From the NCBI GenBank assembly GCA_944326945.1, contig CALVFY010000020.1, positions 1 to 45,006 of the forward strand: a DNA stretch of 45,006 nucleotides. Reading direction: 5' to 3'. Source of the DNA: an uncultured Rikenellaceae bacterium. Lineage in GTDB: Bacteria > Bacteroidota > Bacteroidia > Bacteroidales > Rikenellaceae. Made by a program: the position numbers and the translations under genes. Positions 16,799 through 24,717 of this stretch are shown here, piece after piece. Below the pieces are notes generated by a model. The model saw only the letters and a program-made list of their open reading frames with translations. It made no database searches and had not been told where the DNA came from. Numbering within the stretch: position 1 is the stretch's first letter; each line of letters opens with the position of its first letter.

Positions 16799-17281
16799 AT
16801 GAAAAACGTTGGATGGATCCTGGGTATATTGTTGTTTGTCGGGACAGTCGTCTCCGCTGCCGGAACAGGAGAGACGTATAAACTTTGGTATCGTCAGCCG
16901 GCCAAAGACTGGTATGAGGCATTGCCTCTGGGAAATGGATGCATGGGAGTAATGGTGACCGGAGGAGTACGTTGCGAGAGACTGCAACTCAGTGAGGAGA
17001 CTCTTTGGTCTGGACAGCCGGCTCCGAAAGTCTTGCCTCCCGACATCCGGGAACGGCGCGAACAGATCATGCAGCATTTATTTGCCGGAGAGTTGGAGGT
17101 GGCTGCCCGGGAGATGAACGCCCTCGATAAGATGAAATATGATGGGAAGGATGGAATTGTGATCGAGGGGGGCTTGCTTCGTGTGAAATATGGCGACCGA
17201 TCGGTTGAAATCCCTACGCTGGCAGGAGAAAGTTATCGACTGGGTCCGGATCTGAGAGTAGTGGATCGTAAGGACGGATGA
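16799..17281 (+). pseudogene. GH95 (alpha-L-fucosidase family) gene with large internal deletion
   Basis: Only 160 codons from the ATG at 16799, against roughly 750-800 in intact GH95 enzymes. After a signal peptide (about 1-21) the first ~95 residues match the GH95 N-terminus: LWYRQPAKDWYEALPLGNG, VMVTGGVRCERLQLSEETLW and SGQPAPKVLPPDIRERREQI. The last ~45 residues (IEGGLLRVKYGDRSVEIPTL, GESYRLGP) look like the extreme C-terminal strand region of the same class of enzyme. The catalytic barrel is absent. The simplest reading is an in-frame deletion joining the two ends near codon 110-120. The assignment of the tail to GH95 is less certain than that of the head. It was presumably co-transcribed with the acetylesterase. 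Confidence 0.72.
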
Positions 17282-17364
17282 TTTAACAAAATGGGATTCT
17301 GGAAACGGAAAGTATTATCAACTCACTTAATAGTAGGCTTTTCTCATAATTGGGGACAAAAACC

Positions 17365-17395
17365 TTTATGGAAATTATGAAATATACTATTTTTG
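17365..17395 (+). promoter_or_regulatory. Promoter in the decayed interval
   Basis: TTTA (17365-17368), 19 bp, TATTTTTG (17388-17395): an exact -7 box and a one-mismatch -33 box. It could transcribe through the acyltransferase remnant into the DUF418 gene. The rest of 17282-17477 shows no gene I can support. Confidence 0.45.
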
Positions 17396-17477
17396 TAGTG
17401 ACTTGGATAATGAGTGGAAACAGATGAAGATCGTGGCCGTATTTCTGATTTGTTGATCTTAAATTATTGAGTGATAG

Positions 17478-17609
17478 GTTGTTGTGGGTGACCGGGTGGG
17501 GTATTTCGTGCCAGTGTTGTTTGCCGTTGTTATGTTGCTGAGTCTGTTGTCATACCGTTATTTTGAAAAACCAATGAACAGGAAAATCAAACTGCTACTC
17601 AACAAATAA
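17478..17609 (+). pseudogene. C-terminal remnant of an acyltransferase-3-type membrane protein
   Basis: An open frame of 43 codons bounded upstream by stops at 17472 and 17475 and ending with TAA at 17607. The product reads as a last transmembrane helix (YFVPVLFAVVMLLSLL) followed by SYRYFEKPMNRKIKLLLNK. SYxYFEKPxNR is the usual ending of OafA/YrhL-type acyltransferases of about 350 residues. The rest of the gene is not present upstream. This explains most of the gene-poor interval 17282-17640. Confidence 0.5.
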
Positions 17610-17625
17610 AATGGAGCAACTTATG

Positions 17626-17633
17626 AAAAAAAA
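17626..17633 (+). repeat. A8 homopolymer causing frameshift at start of DUF418 gene
   Basis: Eight A residues follow the ATG at 17623. With seven, that ATG would be in frame with the DUF418 coding region. A run of this length is a plausible slippage site. Confidence 0.6.
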
Positions 17634-17647
17634 CTCCTCGCATAGAG

Positions 17648-18787
17648 GTGGTGGATGCCCTTCGTGGCTTTGCCGTAATGGCGATTATTTTGGTTCATAA
17701 TCTGGAGCACTTCATTTTTCCTGTATATCCTGACCGTTCTCCGGAATGGCTGAATGCGCTGGATCAGGGAGTATTCAATGGAATTTTCAGCCTTTTTGCA
17801 GGAAAGGCATACGCCATCTTTGCCCTGCTGTTCGGATTCACATTCTACATTCAGACCAACAATCAGAAAAAACAGGGGAAGGATTTCGGTTATCGCTTCC
17901 TTTGGCGCATGGTGCTTCTGGTGGGTTTTGCCACGTTGAATGCCGCTTTTTTCCCCGCCGGAGATGTGCTTCTGCTGTTCGCCTTGGTAAGCCTTGTTCT
18001 TTTCCTGACACGTAACTGGAGCGACAAGGCGATTTTTATAACATCCGTTGTCTTTTTGCTGCAACCCGTTGAATGGTATCATTATATTGCGAGCCTGTTT
18101 GATCCGGCACACCAGCTGCCGGACCTGAAAGTCGGGGAGATGTATGCGGAGGTGGCGGCATATACCAAAGCCGGAAACTTCGGAGACTTCCTGTTGGGAA
18201 ACATCACACTGGGACAGAAGGCGAGCCTGTTCTGGGCGATCAATGCCGGACGGTTCTTCCAGACTGCCGGTTTGTTTCTGCTCGGTTTCTATATCGGAAG
18301 AAAACAGCTTTTCGTTCCATCGGAACGGAATCTTCGTATATGGGTGAAGACGCTGATTGTCGCAGCCGTTTCGTTTGCACCGTTGAACACGCTGAAAGAC
18401 CTTATCATGCAGAATGACGCTATTGTGCAGCAGTCTGCCGGAACCGCTTTTGATATGTGGCAGAAACTTGCTTTTACACTGGTGCTTGTCGCATCCTTCG
18501 TCCTTCTGTATCAGAACAGGACGTTCAACAAAGCGGTAGGCAATCTGCGGTTTTATGGCAAGATGAGCCTTACGAACTATATCACACAATCCATTATCGG
18601 AGCGGCAATCTATTTTCCTTTCGGTCTCTACCTTGCTCCTTATTGCGGATATACCGTCAGCCTGTTAATAGGTCTGTTTACATTCTTCTTGCAGGTTCTT
18701 TTCTGTAAATGGTGGCTTGGCAAACACAAGCAGGGACCTTTGGAATACATCTGGCACAGATGGACCTGGATAGGAACGGATAAATAA
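17648..18787 (+). CDS. DUF418 (YeiB-like) membrane protein, start disrupted by frameshift
   Basis: 379 residues if read from the GTG at 17648. About eight to ten hydrophobic helices, the opening VDALRGFAVMAIILVHN, and the C-terminal FYGKMSLTNYITQSIIG block with KQGPLEYIWHRWTW fit the DUF418 family of inner-membrane proteins. Their role is unknown; an acyl-transfer or export role is only suggested by distant likeness to acyltransferase-3 proteins. The conserved start PRIEVVDALRG continues upstream in this frame, but the likely ATGs at 17612 and 17623 are in another frame, offset by one base in a run of eight A. One A fewer would restore a protein starting MKKTPRIEVVDALRG. It may be a pseudogene, a phase-variable gene, or a sequence error. 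Confidence 0.8.
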   Translation: MVDALRGFAVMAIILVHNLEHFIFPVYPDRSPEWLNALDQGVFNGIFSLFAGKAYAIFALLFGFTFYIQTNNQKKQGKDFGYRFLWRMVLLVGFATLNAAFFPAGDVLLLFALVSLVLFLTRNWSDKAIFITSVVFLLQPVEWYHYIASLFDPAHQLPDLKVGEMYAEVAAYTKAGNFGDFLLGNITLGQKASLFWAINAGRFFQTAGLFLLGFYIGRKQLFVPSERNLRIWVKTLIVAAVSFAPLNTLKDLIMQNDAIVQQSAGTAFDMWQKLAFTLVLVASFVLLYQNRTFNKAVGNLRFYGKMSLTNYITQSIIGAAIYFPFGLYLAPYCGYTVSLLIGLFTFFLQVLFCKWWLGKHKQGPLEYIWHRWTWIGTDK

Positions 18788-18809
18788 AAAGCATGGCAGA
18801 CAGTTTGCC

Positions 18810-18859
18810 GGTTCAGTGCTGTATATCCTGTTTCCGATTCGGGATATACAGACTGAGCC
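18810..18859. terminator. Hairpin between convergent DUF418 and GNAT genes
   Basis: Stem CTGTATATCC (18819-18828) with GGATATACAG (18842-18851), extended by an outer 8-bp stem (18810-18817 with 18852-18859, one G-T pair) beyond a one-base bulge. No long T-run follows on either strand. It is probably a bidirectional transcription end for the two convergent genes. Confidence 0.5.
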
Positions 18860-18868
18860 GATTTATCA

Positions 18869-19402
18869 TTATTCAAAGAAGACCGCAGGGTAACGCACAA
18901 TGCCATTTACACTTTTCAAGGCATCGGGTATCAGTTCGATAACCTGACAATACTCGGAAGGCACATCAAACGGGAACTCTATCCCATATTCTATTGCCTT
19001 GCGGTACCCGAAACGCGGATAGTAGTCTTTATGCCCTAACAGAACAGCGGTTTCATATCCCAGTGCGACAGCCCTTTTATGTGCCTCCTTGAGTAACATT
19101 CCTCCTATACCTCTGTTCTGGTATTCAGGAAGAACGGCAAGGGGAGCTACAGCCAAAGAGGTTTGAGCTCCACTCTCCGATACGATATCCACTTTCGTCA
19201 ATAGGATATATCCTACTATTTTCCCGTTATCTGTTTTCGCGACCAGCGACAGTTCCGGTATATAAGTATCGGATTTATGCAGTCTGTCCACTAAAAGATG
19301 TTCCTGATGATCACTTTCCCGCATGTCTGCGAAAGCTGTTTCTATCAGGTTGCAGATTGCGTGTAATTCAGCATTTCCTTCTTGCCTTATTTCAATGACC
19401 AT
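18869..19402 (-). CDS. GNAT-family N-acetyltransferase
   Basis: 177 residues from the ATG at 19402. A longer frame from 19456 is rejected because the likely -7 box (19428-19435) lies inside it. Seen: the acetyl-CoA-binding motif A region LAVLPEYQNRGIGGMLLKEA (Q/R-x-x-G-x-G/A), followed by AVLLGHKDYYPRFGYRKA, as in YhbS-like acetyltransferases. It is a cytoplasmic enzyme that transfers acetyl from acetyl-CoA to an unknown amine. It has no functional link to the surrounding PUL and belongs with the DUF418 gene to an interval that splits the locus. Confidence 0.9.
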   Translation of the reverse strand: MVIEIRQEGNAELHAICNLIETAFADMRESDHQEHLLVDRLHKSDTYIPELSLVAKTDNGKIVGYILLTKVDIVSESGAQTSLAVAPLAVLPEYQNRGIGGMLLKEAHKRAVALGYETAVLLGHKDYYPRFGYRKAIEYGIEFPFDVPSEYCQVIELIPDALKSVNGIVRYPAVFFE

Positions 19403-19427
19403 AACTTGTTGAATAGGATTTGATATG

Positions 19428-19435
19428 CAAAAATA
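19428..19435 (-). promoter_or_regulatory. -7 box of GNAT gene
   Basis: TATTTTTG on the minus strand, an exact match to TAnnTTTG, with no clear -33 box. It supports the start codon at 19402. The rest of 19436-19616 holds only a small inverted repeat (CCCTCC 19561-19566 with GGAGGG 19573-19578) that may end the GH43 operon, without a T-run. Confidence 0.45.
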
Positions 19436-19616
19436 ATATTTATAATTTGAATCCACTGCTTTCCCTCCTCTCCTGTTGTGGGATGTCTTGTTCCATATCT
19501 AAATCTAAGCCTGTAACATGTGAATTCCGGACTTGCCGATGTTGCGCATATACTCGGGAGCCCTCCATTTAAGGAGGGGTTTCCTTTACCTTATAGGAGG
19601 CAGGCTGTGAGGTGAT

Positions 19617-21170
19617 TTAGAAAGGCTTTCCGAAGGCAGTAAATTCCAGTACTCCAGGATTGATTCCTGTCGGGGCCTCCAGAATTTCAAGTCGTAGGAA
19701 GCGTGTTCGGAGAGGTTCGAATACCCGGTAATCAATGAGCAGATCACGGTTGTTTTCACTGCAATCTACGGCGATTTTCCACTCGTCTTTCCGGCTTTTT
19801 TGATAGAGAACCCGATAGCGGATCGGTCCTGCCAATATGTCTTTTTTGTGATCCAGACCGGGCTCTGCCCACATGATGCGTATGCCGGCTATATCGTAAA
19901 TCGTCTTCAGGTCGACTGTGAGCGAAGGAAGTGTATCGGTTGGCTCGGGTTGCCACCAACTGCGGCAATAGTCGTCGATGGCATAGTCGGCAGTTCGTCC
20001 AGGAGCACAACTACTGGCCCTGGCAATCGTACGGACACTGACCGGAAGCCATTCGGTTTCGTTCCCTTGTTCCGGTCGGGAAAGTACGCCGGGGGCATAT
20101 TGAGGCAGATCGCGGGCCGGATAGCCGAACAGATCTCCATTTTCGTCAATGCCTACAGGGAAAAGGCTGATACGACGTTCGAAAACGAAATAGTTACCGA
20201 CGATACTGGTCGTGAAGGCCCATAGAGTATTGTTTGGTCCACGCACGATACTGCCATGACCCGATCCTGGTACAGTTCCGCTGGCTTTGCGCAATACGGG
20301 ATTTGTTTTTTGGTAGGTGAACTCTCCCAAAGGGGATTTCCCTTTGTAAGTACCTATGGCATAGGTTCCGTTGGCTGTTCCGGGACCTGTAAAGGTAAGG
20401 TAGTAGGTGTCTCCCTGGCGGAACATCCACACTCCTTCCATGAAGCTGCGTCGGGGATCTTCGTTGTACTCTCCGTATCGTTCCCAAAGTTGATCGGGAC
20501 GTTTGCTAGCCAACGTTTTGGGCTCGATATCCATACGAGTAGGATCCGTCGTATTGAGCCGGGTCCCTACCAATGCCCCTTTCACGTGATAATAGAGATA
20601 GAGCATACCTTCGTCCGAGAAGAGCATCGGATCGAAAATGACCTTTTCGATGGATTCTCCGTCCGGTTTACGGACGGGACCCAGAGAGACGAATGGCCCC
20701 AATGGGTTCTCCGAAACGTAGAGTTGGGAAAAGCAGCCGATCAGATAGAATTTTCCCTTGTGTTCTACTACGCTGGGGGCATAACCGTCGCCGATTTTTT
20801 CGGGAGTGATGGTGTGTTTTTCCCAGTTGATGAAATCATTGCTCACATAGGCCATCGAGACTGAAGGGTACATGATCCATCCTCCTTCATGATAGATGAC
20901 CGAGGGGTCTGCCAATTCCCTGAAATCATGAATGTATCCTTTGAGCCACCGATCCAGGTTGGGCGATGGTTTTTGAGTCCAGTTCCCCAACGGATAATCG
21001 GGAAGGGGAAGCGGATTGACAAACGTATTTTTCAGAGGCCCCGCCTGAATGTGTTGCCCTCTGGATGGCTCGCTGCAAATGAGTGGCAAACAGATCAGCA
21101 GGATGCGATAAAATATGGATAGAATATCTTCTTGTCGTTCCGTTTTTGGACGACCTGTATGAGTATCCAT
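19617..21170 (-). CDS. GH43 glycoside hydrolase with C-terminal discoidin-like domain
   Basis: 517 residues. A hydrophobic stretch at ~16-31 in an N-terminal extension acts as a signal peptide. The five-bladed propeller of GH43 shows the expected acids: Asp88 in ELADPSV (base), an Asp near 187 in VIFDPMLF (pKa modulator) and a Glu near 260 in SFMEGVWMF (acid). The GSGHGSIVRGP motif also fits. Residues ~370-517 look like an F5/8-type-C carbohydrate-binding domain (RTADYAIDDYCRSWWQPE, SLTVDLKTIYDIAGIRIMW). GH43 members are mainly alpha-L-arabinofuranosidases, beta-xylosidases and exo-beta-1,3-galactanases; the specificity is not readable here. It is the last gene of the symporter operon, 14 bp after the duplicated-repeat protein. 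Confidence 0.88.
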   Translation of the reverse strand: MDTHTGRPKTERQEDILSIFYRILLICLPLICSEPSRGQHIQAGPLKNTFVNPLPLPDYPLGNWTQKPSPNLDRWLKGYIHDFRELADPSVIYHEGGWIMYPSVSMAYVSNDFINWEKHTITPEKIGDGYAPSVVEHKGKFYLIGCFSQLYVSENPLGPFVSLGPVRKPDGESIEKVIFDPMLFSDEGMLYLYYHVKGALVGTRLNTTDPTRMDIEPKTLASKRPDQLWERYGEYNEDPRRSFMEGVWMFRQGDTYYLTFTGPGTANGTYAIGTYKGKSPLGEFTYQKTNPVLRKASGTVPGSGHGSIVRGPNNTLWAFTTSIVGNYFVFERRISLFPVGIDENGDLFGYPARDLPQYAPGVLSRPEQGNETEWLPVSVRTIARASSCAPGRTADYAIDDYCRSWWQPEPTDTLPSLTVDLKTIYDIAGIRIMWAEPGLDHKKDILAGPIRYRVLYQKSRKDEWKIAVDCSENNRDLLIDYRVFEPLRTRFLRLEILEAPTGINPGVLEFTAFGKPF

Positions 21171-21184
21171 GGCTGGTTGTAGGT

Positions 21185-21787
21185 TTATTTAGAACTCTTT
21201 TCCCTTGCCTCTTTCTCCGTTTTTTTATATGTGTTGTAGCGTTCCTGACCGAGGATTCGTTTGAGCTCGGCTTGATAGCTGGAATTCACCTGTTTGGCCT
21301 TTTCCTTATCCCCCGCTTTGCGTGCGGCGTTGGTGTCGCTTTGGAATGTCTTGATGGCTTTGATAAGAGCCTCTTTTTCACTTTCGGTGACTGTTACGGC
21401 TGTTAAAATGGGATTCAGCCGTTTCAGAACACCGGGAGAAAGGGCTTGTTTTGTCTTGGCGGCTTTGGCAGCCTCTTTGGCAGCTTTTTCGTCCTTTTTC
21501 CATTTAGCATAACGTTCCTTGCCAAGGATTTTCTGAAGTTGTTTTTCGTAATCGGCTGTAATTGATGCGGTTTTTTCTTTTTTATCCGAAGGGTTTTCCT
21601 TATAAACGGCTCTCATTTTTGTTTGGAATGTCTCGATTGCTTTGATCAACTCCTGTTTTTCGGCATCGGTCACGGAGACTGATGCCAATATGGGATCAAG
21701 GCGCTGACGGACATTGTTTGTGATGGTCTGCGCACACAATGTGGTCGCAAAGAACAATGTGATGGCATATAATAAGGTCTGTTTCAT
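21185..21787 (-). CDS. Exported protein with two tandem repeats (function unknown)
   Basis: 200 residues: signal peptide about 1-19, then two homologous units. Unit 1 (about 26-109) has VRQRLDPILASVSVTDAEK, ELIKAIETFQTKM and QLQKILGKERYAKWKKDEK. Unit 2 (about 120-198) has VLKRLNPILTAVTVTESEK, ALIKAIKTFQSDT and ELKRILGQERYNTYKKTEK. Both are helical, Lys/Glu-rich and end in a basic, Ala-rich tail. Small periplasmic Spy/CpxP-like proteins also have an L-G-x-x-R/Q-Y helix end, but the likeness is loose and I do not assign a family. It sits between a six-hairpin-type lipoprotein and GH43 in a PUL operon, so a chaperone or glycan-associated role is possible but unsupported. Confidence 0.85.
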   Translation of the reverse strand: MKQTLLYAITLFFATTLCAQTITNNVRQRLDPILASVSVTDAEKQELIKAIETFQTKMRAVYKENPSDKKEKTASITADYEKQLQKILGKERYAKWKKDEKAAKEAAKAAKTKQALSPGVLKRLNPILTAVTVTESEKEALIKAIKTFQSDTNAARKAGDKEKAKQVNSSYQAELKRILGQERYNTYKKTEKEAREKSSK

Positions 21788-21811
21788 GGTGTTTGCATTT
21801 TAGGTTGTAGG

Positions 21812-24697
21812 TTATTTTTCCAATGTGCCGACAGGTGATTTTTCCCTGTTTCCCTGGGGCGTCACGCTTTCGAACCAATACTCGAAACGGGATGCTGTCC
21901 GAGGTATTTCGATCGTGTATTCGTAGGGATAGGAGAATTTTTCGATCGACTTCCACTCCCCGTCGATGGCATAGTGCAGGGTAGTCTTTTTGAATCGGCG
22001 ATTGTCGGCTTCGTTCCAGACATAGACACTAAGCAGGTCGTCTCCGAAATCGAACAAGACGGCGCGGTCCTTTTCGAATCCTACACTCGTGTAGTTTTTA
22101 CTCCATTTTTGGGAGGGAGAGGTCAGTTTCTGTTGGAATTTGGGCTGTACGTTAACACCTTCGACAGCCATGGCCGTGATTCCTTTACCTTTAAGCGAGA
22201 CGGTCACTTTACCGTCTTTGACCGTTGCCTTGCCGGCCGGTTTATTCTGTTTCCAGAGTGTGGCCGTGTACTCTTTGGCCGGGTCCACAAAGGATTTGTC
22301 CGGATCAAAAGAGAGTGTTACTTCGATGTCATCGGGTGATTGGTTGGCAAGGGCGACATAGAGTTTTCCATTGCCGTAGCCTGCCAGATAGTTGGCCTGA
22401 ATATCCGAAACCGTGATCAATCCCGCTGGCATATAGGGCATCACCCCCTGTTCTTCGTAGAAGTGTCCCGGATGTGCTCCGTAGATCAGACTCCGGCAGT
22501 AGGCATATCCTTCGGAGTATTCCGACGGGAAGTCGATACCTCGATCGGAGACATAATAGAAATCCGAGAAGAGATAGTCCCACAGCATGGCCAGGTGCGA
22601 AGCCGGATGGTTGTAGTGAATGGAGGTATGTCCGTTGAGTTCGGCTTGGGAACGCAATGCGAAATCCCTGCGTTCGAAGGCATTGGTCCGTCCGGCATTG
22701 ATATGATAGCCGGGGAATCCTTCATAACGTCCCACTACGGCGTTGCGGGCCATGTCATGCAGGAACTTATCGCCTGTTTCGGCCGCAATACGCATCATGA
22801 ACGGCGCGTGGTGTGCCATGAAGATGGCTCGGTGGCCGGCACTCGTACCCGATGATTCCGGAGTCAGCCCGATTTCGGATACTTTCCATGCCTCGACATC
22901 CTGTTCGGGTAATTTCATGTAGATATATTTATCGGGATTGTTGCGGTAACGGGGAACTTCTCCTCCGAGGTTGACGCGGATTGTAGTGTCGGGGATGACG
23001 GGCGTAATCCAGCAGAATTGGGTGTAGTAGCGAGCCCCTTCGTGAGCGGCATCCAGATAGCGTTTTTCTCCGGTGATCTGGTACATCTGATACAGTTCCA
23101 TCCATTGATTGGTGAAGGAGGTCCAGAAGAACCATCCCAGACTGAACTTGTCGGTATAGTCGGTCTGTTTGCGTTCCACACGGTCTGCCAGGTAGGCATC
23201 GCAATCTTCGATGGCCTGATCCAGATATTTCTTCTCGCCGGTAGCACGGTAGAGGGCCAGCGAGTTGAGCCAGCGGTCTTCGTAGTTAATGAAATCGAGG
23301 TTCAGACTGCGCACGGCTTTCTCGTCATAGAGTTTGCGACCGTCTTCGAGGAAGTAATCCGAACGATTTCCGGAATAGGTGTAGGTGGTAGTCAGGTCTG
23401 AAACCGGAACGCCCGGACCGTTCAATCGGCTGGAAGTTCCCTGGCCTTTTACCTGGTCGTTTTGAGAGAAGAGGAATCTTTCGCGCGAGAGTCCGTATTC
23501 GAGCATCGGACGGGCCATACGGCGGAACAGGTGTTCGTCGTCGGTCAGGATTGCCGTTTCGAGAGCATGGAGTCCCGAGATGTTCTTGACGGCTCCCGGA
23601 ACATCCGTCGAATAATTGAACCCTTTGAGTGAGTCGATGAACATGCCGTAAGGACTTTGAATGTATTCGTTCGTATTTTCGATTGTGGTGTTGAGATTGC
23701 AGGTCGAATTGCGACGGATATCGCTGAAATGGCAGACATTGTAGGCGATGTCTTCGAAGGCGTCGAGCAGGGGAGCCTTCTCTTGGTACAGATACATGTC
23801 GAATGTGAAGCAATCGCCGGGAGCCATCTTTGAATCGGCGTTTCCGAGTACAGGAGCGAAGACGATCGATTGAGCGTTACCCTTGTTGTTACGGATCATC
23901 ACGCCGAATTGTGAATTTTTACTGTTGGGGGTCTGTGTCTCGAAGGGAATGTATTTGGGATCGGCAATAACGGCGGTAGTTACTCCGTCAACGGTCATCA
24001 GCGTGGCGGGAATCGACACTCGGAAAGATTCTGAAAGGAAAGGTTGGTTCGGAAAACGTTTCTCCTGCCAGATATGTCCCTGCCAGATTTCATCCGTGCC
24101 TTCGGGGGGGCATTCCGGTGCTCCGAGGTATCCGGCCGAAAACCATCCTTTGATCTTGGGGCGTAATTCCATGGTCAGTTTGGGAAGGCCTCCGCCCATG
24201 TTGCTTTCGGAGAGAGTGGCGGTAAAGGTAAATGCCTCTTGTTCCGAAAACTCCCATACGATCCGATTACCTTCGGTTTTGGCGTTGCTGGCCGAAATTT
24301 TGACGGCCGGCGATGCCATGAAATAGTTGGCCGTACGTCCTGGACCGTAACTGCGGTCATCTTCTGGATTGAAACCGTCCTCGACATGCAGATTGGGATC
24401 TGCCTTAAAGTTGTCGGGTTGTCCCCATGTCGGTACATTGTAGAGGAGTCCCTGGCTGGTCCCTTCCGGCAGAGTGAAATTGAAATCGCCTCGACGCATT
24501 GCCTTATTCGGGTTTTTCGTATTGGTCAGCACCACGAAATCCGGTTTATAGGTTTGAGTGACTCCGTCCGAAGAGGTGACCTTTACGGAAAGATCCTTCT
24601 GGAGTGTGAATGTGTATTTTTTACTGGAGGTACATCCGTTCCATGCTATCAGGGAGCATAGAGCGAGTATGAACAGTGGGGTTTTCGGTTTTTTCAT
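21812..24697 (-). CDS. Six-hairpin-type lipoprotein, paralogue B (function unknown)
   Basis: 961 residues from the ATG at 24697; the frame is open further upstream, but that part overlaps the FAD oxidoreductase gene and lacks a leader. The signal MKKPKTPLFILALCSLIAWNGC has a lipobox Cys at 22, so it is lipid-anchored. Residues ~30-330 look beta-rich (a super-sandwich-like domain). Residues ~380-720 carry helix-hairpin repeats such as LNSLALYRATGEKKYLDQAI and LYQMYQITGEKRYLDAAHEG. Shared blocks with the 30015-32783 protein: WKVSEIGL near 604 and GRYEGFPGYHIN near 655. C-terminal residues ~790-961 are beta-rich. A carbohydrate-active barrel enzyme is inferred; no known catalytic signature was recognised. 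It follows the FAD oxidoreductase by 20 bp. Confidence 0.78.
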   Translation of the reverse strand: MKKPKTPLFILALCSLIAWNGCTSSKKYTFTLQKDLSVKVTSSDGVTQTYKPDFVVLTNTKNPNKAMRRGDFNFTLPEGTSQGLLYNVPTWGQPDNFKADPNLHVEDGFNPEDDRSYGPGRTANYFMASPAVKISASNAKTEGNRIVWEFSEQEAFTFTATLSESNMGGGLPKLTMELRPKIKGWFSAGYLGAPECPPEGTDEIWQGHIWQEKRFPNQPFLSESFRVSIPATLMTVDGVTTAVIADPKYIPFETQTPNSKNSQFGVMIRNNKGNAQSIVFAPVLGNADSKMAPGDCFTFDMYLYQEKAPLLDAFEDIAYNVCHFSDIRRNSTCNLNTTIENTNEYIQSPYGMFIDSLKGFNYSTDVPGAVKNISGLHALETAILTDDEHLFRRMARPMLEYGLSRERFLFSQNDQVKGQGTSSRLNGPGVPVSDLTTTYTYSGNRSDYFLEDGRKLYDEKAVRSLNLDFINYEDRWLNSLALYRATGEKKYLDQAIEDCDAYLADRVERKQTDYTDKFSLGWFFWTSFTNQWMELYQMYQITGEKRYLDAAHEGARYYTQFCWITPVIPDTTIRVNLGGEVPRYRNNPDKYIYMKLPEQDVEAWKVSEIGLTPESSGTSAGHRAIFMAHHAPFMMRIAAETGDKFLHDMARNAVVGRYEGFPGYHINAGRTNAFERRDFALRSQAELNGHTSIHYNHPASHLAMLWDYLFSDFYYVSDRGIDFPSEYSEGYAYCRSLIYGAHPGHFYEEQGVMPYMPAGLITVSDIQANYLAGYGNGKLYVALANQSPDDIEVTLSFDPDKSFVDPAKEYTATLWKQNKPAGKATVKDGKVTVSLKGKGITAMAVEGVNVQPKFQQKLTSPSQKWSKNYTSVGFEKDRAVLFDFGDDLLSVYVWNEADNRRFKKTTLHYAIDGEWKSIEKFSYPYEYTIEIPRTASRFEYWFESVTPQGNREKSPVGTLEK

Positions 24698-24717
24698 GAC
24701 GGTTGGGTTTTGTCGGT

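Noticed and set aside
17626..17634. Programmed -1 frameshift at A-AAA-AAC in the DUF418 leader
   Set aside because: The heptamer is present, but the coding frame needs a +1 shift (one A fewer), so -1 slippage would not restore it.
19403..19456. Longer start of the GNAT gene
   Set aside because: It contains the probable -7 box, and the family start fits the ATG at 19402.
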